A stretch of 64,000 nucleotides of DNA from Breviolum minutum Mf 1.05b.01 (taxonomy: Eukaryota > Sar > Dinophyceae > Suessiales > Symbiodiniaceae), in the NCBI GenBank assembly GCA_000507305.1, contig DF239786.1, forward strand, positions 1 through 64,000, written 5' to 3'. Made by a program: the position numbers and the translations under genes. Positions 59,620-64,000 of this stretch are shown in pieces (within the stretch, counting starts at the first letter, position 1; every line of letters begins with the position of its first letter). A model generated the notes under the pieces. The model was not told the origin of the DNA. It was given only the letters and a program-made list of their open reading frames with translations, and did no database searches.

Positions 59620-60237
59620 TTACACGAACCCGAAAACAAAAACAACGAGTTTACACCTGAAAATAGGCGCCCGAACGCCCCGAAAGGACGCTTTTCATCT
59701 TGCAACCAAGTTTGATTTTCAGTGGCAAAGTTGCTCTTAGTTTCAGGCTGCTTCCAAAGATCAAGTAGTAGAATGATATGATACCCGCAACCCATTTTCA
59801 GTTTGAAGGGAGAAAAATAGACTTTAGCAACCAAACACACAAATCACCCACAGTTGGAGATGTTGGGTGCAGAGCTAGATTCACCCCAAAAAGAGCACCG
59901 TAGCAAAATCACCTTAAGTCGGAAGTGGGAAAAATCATGGATAAGTCTATGTACTGTAGATATCTGTAGATTTCCAATCTAAAATTGCACTTTCAATGTG
60001 TTTAGGAAGTAAGGTCCCCAGAAAATTTGACCTTGGCTAAACGACAAAATAATTCACCAGGCCCCCAGATGTTCAGGTCATTTTTGGAGTCCATCTTTCC
60101 CTTACCAACCAAAAAAAAAACACACAACCTGTTCATATGTGAGTGGAGGGAGGTCATGTGAAACCCCCAACTCCCAAATCTTGTTGCCAAGTTTAGGATC
60201 TCAACCTAAAAAGATGATCGGATGTAACCTTCCAACA
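59620..60237. other. D/J-like remnant, otherwise nothing
   Basis: CCCGAAAACAAAAACAACG to CTCTTAGTTTCAGGC (59631-59746) looks like an old D/J element. No gene is seen after it. Confidence 0.4.
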
Positions 60238-60340
60238 AAAATTGAATGGGACCGAATCCCAACGGACCCCGTTCAGTAAGTTGCGATCGTCAGGTTTTTT
60301 TCGGGGTCCATTCAGTGGGTCCTGTTGGAGATTTCTTGGA
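60238..60340. mobile_element. MITE N, third copy
   Basis: TTGAATGGGACCGAATCCC to GGAGATTTCTTGG; the inner TTAGGGG is altered. Confidence 0.8.
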
Positions 60341-60439
60341 CACCTAGATTCTGAAACTACCTTTTTCTGAAGTTCATCTTTAAGGAGGTTCTATCTCAGA
60401 TTTTTGGAGGCTTAAGACAGTATGTGCATCAATCTAAGG

Positions 60440-60600
60440 ATTTTATGTGTACATATAAAGGGTATCTTTTGTATATATACTTTTTGTGGCATATCAGGTT
60501 GCTTATATACATTTTATATAGATATATGTATATACCGGTAAATATATCATGTATATAACACACTCTATCATGTATATATAATATATCTGTTATATCAAAT
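60440..60600. repeat. TATATA-rich tract
   Basis: Interrupted TATA/TATG units. Confidence 0.75.
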
Positions 60601-60609
60601 CGTACTAAC

Positions 60610-60696
60610 TCCGCGTAACAATCTCCCCTTTGCGAAGCTTTTCCAACTACGGAGCCGGACATGAAGTTGCCACAAATTCATCTGCCGGCGCAACTC
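60610..60696 (-). CDS. internal exon, 29 residues, basic helix
   Basis: Minus strand: TTCGTCACACCTGCAG acceptor followed by G, exactly 29 codons, then GTTAGT donor. It reads ELRRQMNLWQLHVRLRSW and KSFAKGRLLRG, an amphipathic, strongly basic helix. A second minus frame starts MSGSVVGKASQRGDCYAE and is open too, but lacks the acceptor match. Function unknown; nucleic-acid or membrane contact would fit the charge but is speculation. Confidence 0.55.
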
Positions 60697-60749
60697 CTGC
60701 AGGTGTGACGAATCTCGGAATTTTTCAACCCGAAGCAAAACCGGTTGGA

Positions 60750-60870
60750 ATTTAGTTAATTAGTTAGTTAGTTTGTTAGTTAGTTGGTTAGTTGGCTAAT
60801 TAGCTGGTTAGTTAGTGATTTAGTTGGTTAATTAGTTTGTTAGTTAGTTGGTTAGTTAGTTGGTTACCGA
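60750..60870. repeat. (TTAG/TTGG)n repeat
   Basis: Tetranucleotide TTAG units with TTGG and TAAT variants. Confidence 0.95.
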
Positions 60871-60899
60871 AATTTTGCGGATGCTTCCCCCAAACACAA

Positions 60900-61007
60900 C
60901 TAGTTGGTGGTTGAGTTTCAACCCCATCTGAAAAATATGAGTCAAAATGGGAATCATTTCCCGAATTTTTGGGGCGAAAATGAAAAAGATTTGAAACCAT
61001 CAACTAG
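60900..61007. mobile_element. MITE B, intact copy
   Basis: CTAGTTGGTGGTTGAGTTTC to GAAACCATCAACTAG. Confidence 0.85.
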
Positions 61008-61340
61008 TCTTGCTATGCTTCCCCACACACAATCACTAACAAAGGCAAGTTTGAGAGTGATATGTCACACTAAAAAGTTTTGTAAACCACTGGTTTCCCG
61101 AAAAATAAGGCCGGCTATGAAACCCTTATTTCTGGGGGGGGGGGGGTACGTTTGGGGGTAGGTTGACCAGACATGATGTTTAAGGAAAGAGGCTACTCGG
61201 TGCCAAAAATGGCATCTCCGGAATTTTTGAAGAGGAAATATTTCATATGATATATAACATCTTAAAATGGTCAGTTTTCCAGGCATGCTATTATATGTTA
61301 GTTTGTGAGCGTAGATGATTAGGGTGATCCAAAATTTCAC

Positions 61341-61378
61341 CAAATCGAAGTGTTTTTGTAGTGATTTTGGGAGGTTCC
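61341..61378 (-). CDS. short exon candidate
   Basis: Minus strand: TTCCTTTTGTCTCCTTCAG is an excellent acceptor; 38 nt precede a GTGAAA. All three frames are open (for example NLPKSLQKHFDL), so the frame is unknown. Confidence 0.3.
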
Positions 61379-61503
61379 CTGAAGGAGACAAAAGGAAACA
61401 CATTGTACAAACCAGTATGTAATTGTTAGATTGCATGTTGGTTTTGAGTGTAAAATCACCCAACATTTGATAGTCTTCGTGATATGTCACCTTTCCATGA
61501 TGT

Positions 61504-61614
61504 TACTGTTGATGGTTCAGAAATCCTGCACCACCTGAGATGAAAAAAATCGTGAAAATAGGATAAACTACCAACCTGAACTGGTGAACGCCGGATTTCT
61601 AAAGCGTCAACAGT
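61504..61614. mobile_element. MITE C copy
   Basis: TACTGTTGATGGTTCAG to AAAGCGTCAACAGT. Confidence 0.8.
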
Positions 61615-61810
61615 TGTAGTGATCACTCTGGTCTACGACATCACACTTCTAGCACCTAAAGCACCAAACATCTTTACCGATCCTCAGTGAAACATCCCAG
61701 TTGGCATAGTTTTTCCTGGTGGGTTATTCAAAATAGTGGTACCCTAAATCACCGAATATAGATGACTGATGACCGATACTCTCAAATAATGATAATTTTA
61801 GGCATTTCAC

Positions 61811-61919
61811 TACCCTCCAGTAAACTAACATAGCAGTGGAACATGGACCCGGATTGAAGATGTATTTCCTATTCCACATGCGGATATTCCAGCCAGCTAT
61901 GTTAGTTTACCAGAGGGTA
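61811..61919. mobile_element. MITE D, subtype GTAAAC
   Basis: TACCCTCCAGTAAACTAAC to TAGTTTACCAGAGGGTA, with CAGCCAGCTATG as at 15239. Confidence 0.85.
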
Positions 61920-62067
61920 AGGGGTTATATCCAATGGTTCTTTTTCGGGGTATATCTCTATTTTGGAATGACCCCCATTTCCAATACTTGTTCACGCGCC
62001 AAGGGAATCGCGATTTCAGGGTTTATCCACAGGTGTTTTTTGAGTTTTGATCCGTAGGTCTTTTTAA

Positions 62068-62261
62068 CCCATAGGTTCCACGTATGGTATATTTACCTAC
62101 ATTTAACAGATAAAAATCAGCCAAATGTAGGTACACCCTGCAAATTAACATGGAACCTAAAACATCACGATATTGCACAGGAAAATTATCTTCCAAACCT
62201 CCATGTTTGAGTTCCATGTTCATTTTCCAGGGTGTAAATAGCCATACATTGATCCTATGGG
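62068..62261. mobile_element. MITE A split by nested MITE J
   Basis: CCCATAGGTTCCACGTATGG to CAAATGTAGGTA, insertion, then AATAGCCATACATTGATCC. Restored A sequence is AATGTAGGTAAATAG, as in other A copies. Confidence 0.85.
62134..62234. mobile_element. MITE J nested in A
   Basis: CACCCTGCAAATTAACATGG to CATTTTCCAGGGTG, flanked by TA at 62132-62133 and 62235-62236. Confidence 0.9.
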
Positions 62262-62437
62262 TAAGGAAACTGACTTATCACGGCCATGCTTTAAAAAAAT
62301 ATGAATTCACATCCTCCTCCTTTGTCCCACCCTTTGGAAGTTTCATCTTGGTTCTCTTCAAACAAAAATGCCCCACTTGCCATCAAGTTTTCTCACATGT
62401 TACGAAAATCCCGACCATTTTTTCACGAATCCCCCAG

Positions 62438-62521
62438 CTGTGCCTTCGACGGACTACTAGGAAGATGAAAGGTCATCACATCAAGAGCAGTGCCACTACT
62501 CTTGTGTTTCAACTTCCTTAG
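62438..62521 (+). CDS. candidate terminal exon, 27 residues
   Basis: CATTTTTTCACGAATCCCCCAG is a very strong acceptor; the frame then reads LCLRRTTRKMKGHHIKSS and ATTLVFQLP before TAG. The unspliced 123-codon frame also holds CPTCHQVFSHV upstream. Basic tail, function unknown. Confidence 0.5.
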   Translation: MCLRRTTRKMKGHHIKSSATTLVFQLP

Positions 62522-62524
62522 AAA

Positions 62525-62825
62525 ATGAAGATGCAAGATAAAAGGTGCATGAGGTGATCATGACACTTAGCAAAGACGATTTGACTGGGATGCGAATCCC
62601 CCAACAAAATCACTAAGTCAATTTTGAGAAAAATATCCCATTCAACTAATGGATCTAATGGTGGTTTGGGGTTTGGTAGTGTTTTGGGATTCGATTTGGG
62701 GTACCCCTAAGTAGCAATTCCTTTTTGATGAGGGGATCCCAGGAATCCCAATCAATTAACCATTAGCTCACCCATACTAAAAACATCTAAAGATGCAATG
62801 ATCAATACTCTGGGGTCACTACATG
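62525..62825. other. no gene recognised
   Basis: GATTCGATTTGGGGTACCCC at 62691 also occurs near 11851-11875, a possible further repeat family. Confidence 0.4.
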
Positions 62826-62937
62826 ACACCAACCCAAACAATCCACGAGATTTTTCGGGCAAAGCACTCACAATTACCATACATTGCATCAAGTTCGATC
62901 CCCCCCAATATAGGCAAGTCAATGACCTCTGGGTAAA
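62826..62937. repeat. repeat V, uninterrupted copy
   Basis: ACACCAACCCAAACAATCC to GATCCCCCCCAATATAGG. It provides the empty site for the insertion at 38360. Confidence 0.7.
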
Positions 62938-62945
62938 GAAGCAAA

Positions 62946-63032
62946 ATGAAGGGACCAGGGAGCGCGAAAGTTGATGATGTAACATCAGTAAATCACACGG
63001 CAGCATCGACATTGATGGATACATACAAATAG
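62946..63032 (+). CDS. short ORF, 28 residues
   Basis: ATG opens MKGPGSAKVDDVTSVNHT and AASTLMDTYK before TAG. Composition is coding-like, but a minus frame is open as well. No upstream signal supports it. Confidence 0.3.
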   Translation: MKGPGSAKVDDVTSVNHTAASTLMDTYK

Positions 63033-63185
63033 AAGCATATTGACATTCCTATGGCATTGCCATGATGTTACAAGATTCTGGCCGCCACCCTAGCCACACC
63101 CAGCAAAAAGAAAAACAAACAACAAGCAAGCAATAAGAGCAGAACAGCAGAACTGCGATGTGTTGGGTTCACCCCAGATCCAGTA

Positions 63186-63222
63186 ACAGTCACCACCAGG
63201 ACTATTACATCTTTAGTAGGGC
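63186..63222. repeat. repeat W fragment
   Basis: CAGTCACCACCAGGACTATT and CATCTTTAGTAGGG. Confidence 0.5.
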
Positions 63223-63224
63223 AT

Positions 63225-63392
63225 CGCCGACCAATAGCCGATTCCAAACACGCCAGCACCCAACGAGCGTTGCAACACACATACTCCGCACAGTATCCAA
63301 ACGCCAGGGTCTGGTGATTTTTTCCTGGCTGGACGCATAGCTTGCAGCTCTTCCCGACACAAAATTGTCGAGAGTGATGCGGGTCATGCCAG
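63225..63392. other. GC-rich open island, unresolved
   Basis: Plus RQHPTSVATHILRTVSK and minus GKSCKLCVQPGKNHQTL, AFGYCAEYVCCNARWV are both open. It adjoins the minus exon at 63393 and could be its 3' UTR or the next exon. Confidence 0.3.
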
Positions 63393-63524
63393 TCATATGG
63401 CCAACAGGAGCACCGGCACCGCTACCCCCAGCTCACGCCCCTGCATCGCACTGAGCTTGCCATCTTTGACGAGAAAACGAACGACTCCCCAATCGCGAAC
63501 TGCCTTGCACGTAATCTTGCAAGC
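63393..63524 (-). CDS. terminal exon, 43 residues, unknown protein
   Basis: Minus strand: TTTTCCAGATTTATAG acceptor followed by G, then exactly 43 codons and TGA: ACKITCKAVRDWGVVRFLV, KDGKLSAMQGRELG and VAVPVLLLAI. High third-position GC, basic N-terminal half and hydrophobic C-terminal end. Other minus frames here are also open (for example ARQFAIGESFVF), so the frame rests on composition and phase. Not recognised. Confidence 0.5.
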   Translation of the reverse strand, partial: ACKITCKAVRDWGVVRFLVKDGKLSAMQGRELGVAVPVLLLAI

Positions 63525-63980
63525 CTATAAATCTGGAAAATACCACTGTTACTGAGTGGGGGGTAGATCCAAACGATGTGCTTTTCTTGTTTGAACATAT
63601 GAAACATACAAATTGCATCGAAATGGCAATTTCTGAAAAACATTGATGAGTACACTGGCATTTTGATGCTCCATTGTCAAAAGTCTAGCAGATTTATTCG
63701 GCATTTCTGGGATGTGAAACCTAAAAAATGCGGAAAACTGGGTATGTTTAAACGACATGTCATTCACCAACCCAGAATTTATGTTGGCCATTTTTTGGGG
63801 TCGAACGTTTCCCTGAACGAAAAAAACACGAGGGGCGGGGCCACCATGCGGCCCGTATTGTGGTTGATTTGAAATCTTCCCCAAAAAAAAAGAAACGAAA
63901 GCAATGTGCAAGTTGATCCCAAGTGACACTCTCAAGGCAGGAGCATCACCTTTGATATCCTGAGTTAAGGATGGGTAGGA
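63525..63980. other. open frame without support
   Basis: A 148-codon minus frame covers 63549-63995. It begins inside a MITE A arm and has flat codon use, so I do not call it a gene. Confidence 0.3.
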
Positions 63981-64000
63981 ATCCCATAGGATCAATGGGA
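63981..64000. repeat. MITE A arm cut by window edge
   Basis: CCCATAGGATCAATGGG begins a family A left arm that continues outside the window. Confidence 0.6.

Noticed and set aside
63549-63995. 148-codon minus frame
   Set aside because: Starts in a MITE A arm, codon use is flat and no splice or homology support exists.
1-64000. Possible prokaryotic, organellar or viral origin, CRISPR arrays, tRNA and rRNA genes
   Set aside because: Dispersed inverted repeats are interspersed and varied rather than regularly spaced; no operon-like gene order, no cloverleaf or rRNA core sequence was recognised, and a CAP-Gly gene with introns points to a nuclear genome.

Overview
The window looks like nuclear DNA of a protist with large, repeat-filled introns. 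No prokaryotic gene layout, rRNA, tRNA or CRISPR array was seen. A dinoflagellate is my best guess, at low to moderate confidence. The reasons are that most inferred acceptors read AG|G, one inferred donor is GC, coding exons are tiny and scattered, and a LINE-type retrotransposon tail carries a C-x3-C-x7-H-x4-C zinc motif followed by an ARFGW segment. Almost no open frame exceeds 150 codons, and the longest (206 codons) partly overlaps repeat DNA.

The bulk of the sequence is short inverted-repeat elements of about 90-170 bp (MITE-like). I could separate roughly 20 families, called A-W here, many with 5-28 copies. In three places one element sits inside another, and removing it together with one TA restores the host element. 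This supports TA target duplications, as in Tc1/mariner-type elements. In the palindromic family A the two arms of one copy often belong to different arm subtypes.

The one gene I can name lies on the minus strand between 42.9 and 35.9 kb. Three exons (41.7, 39.3 and 37.1 kb) join in phase into a CAP-Gly microtubule-binding domain. Further phase-compatible exons lie on both sides. Its introns, each about 2 kb, hold MITEs, a tandem duplication of about 0.7 kb and an assembly gap (39678-39879). A frameshifted LINE fragment lies upstream (43.2-43.8 kb).

Elsewhere I list coding-like exons that combine an open frame with acceptor or donor signals. Minus-strand exons cluster at 46.8-50.8 kb, 60.6 kb and 63.4 kb, and also at 10.5, 20.1, 25.5, 29.3 and 31.6 kb. 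Plus-strand exons lie at 54.3-56.6 kb and near 0.7, 2.7, 4.8, 7.8, 18.2, 28.5 and 62.4 kb. I recognise no domain in these. GC-rich exons are often open on both strands, so the strand of several is uncertain. Microsatellites and local tandem repeats at 1-57, 7.95-8.34, 15.8, 26.5-26.8, 28.1-28.3 and 60.8 kb complete the picture.
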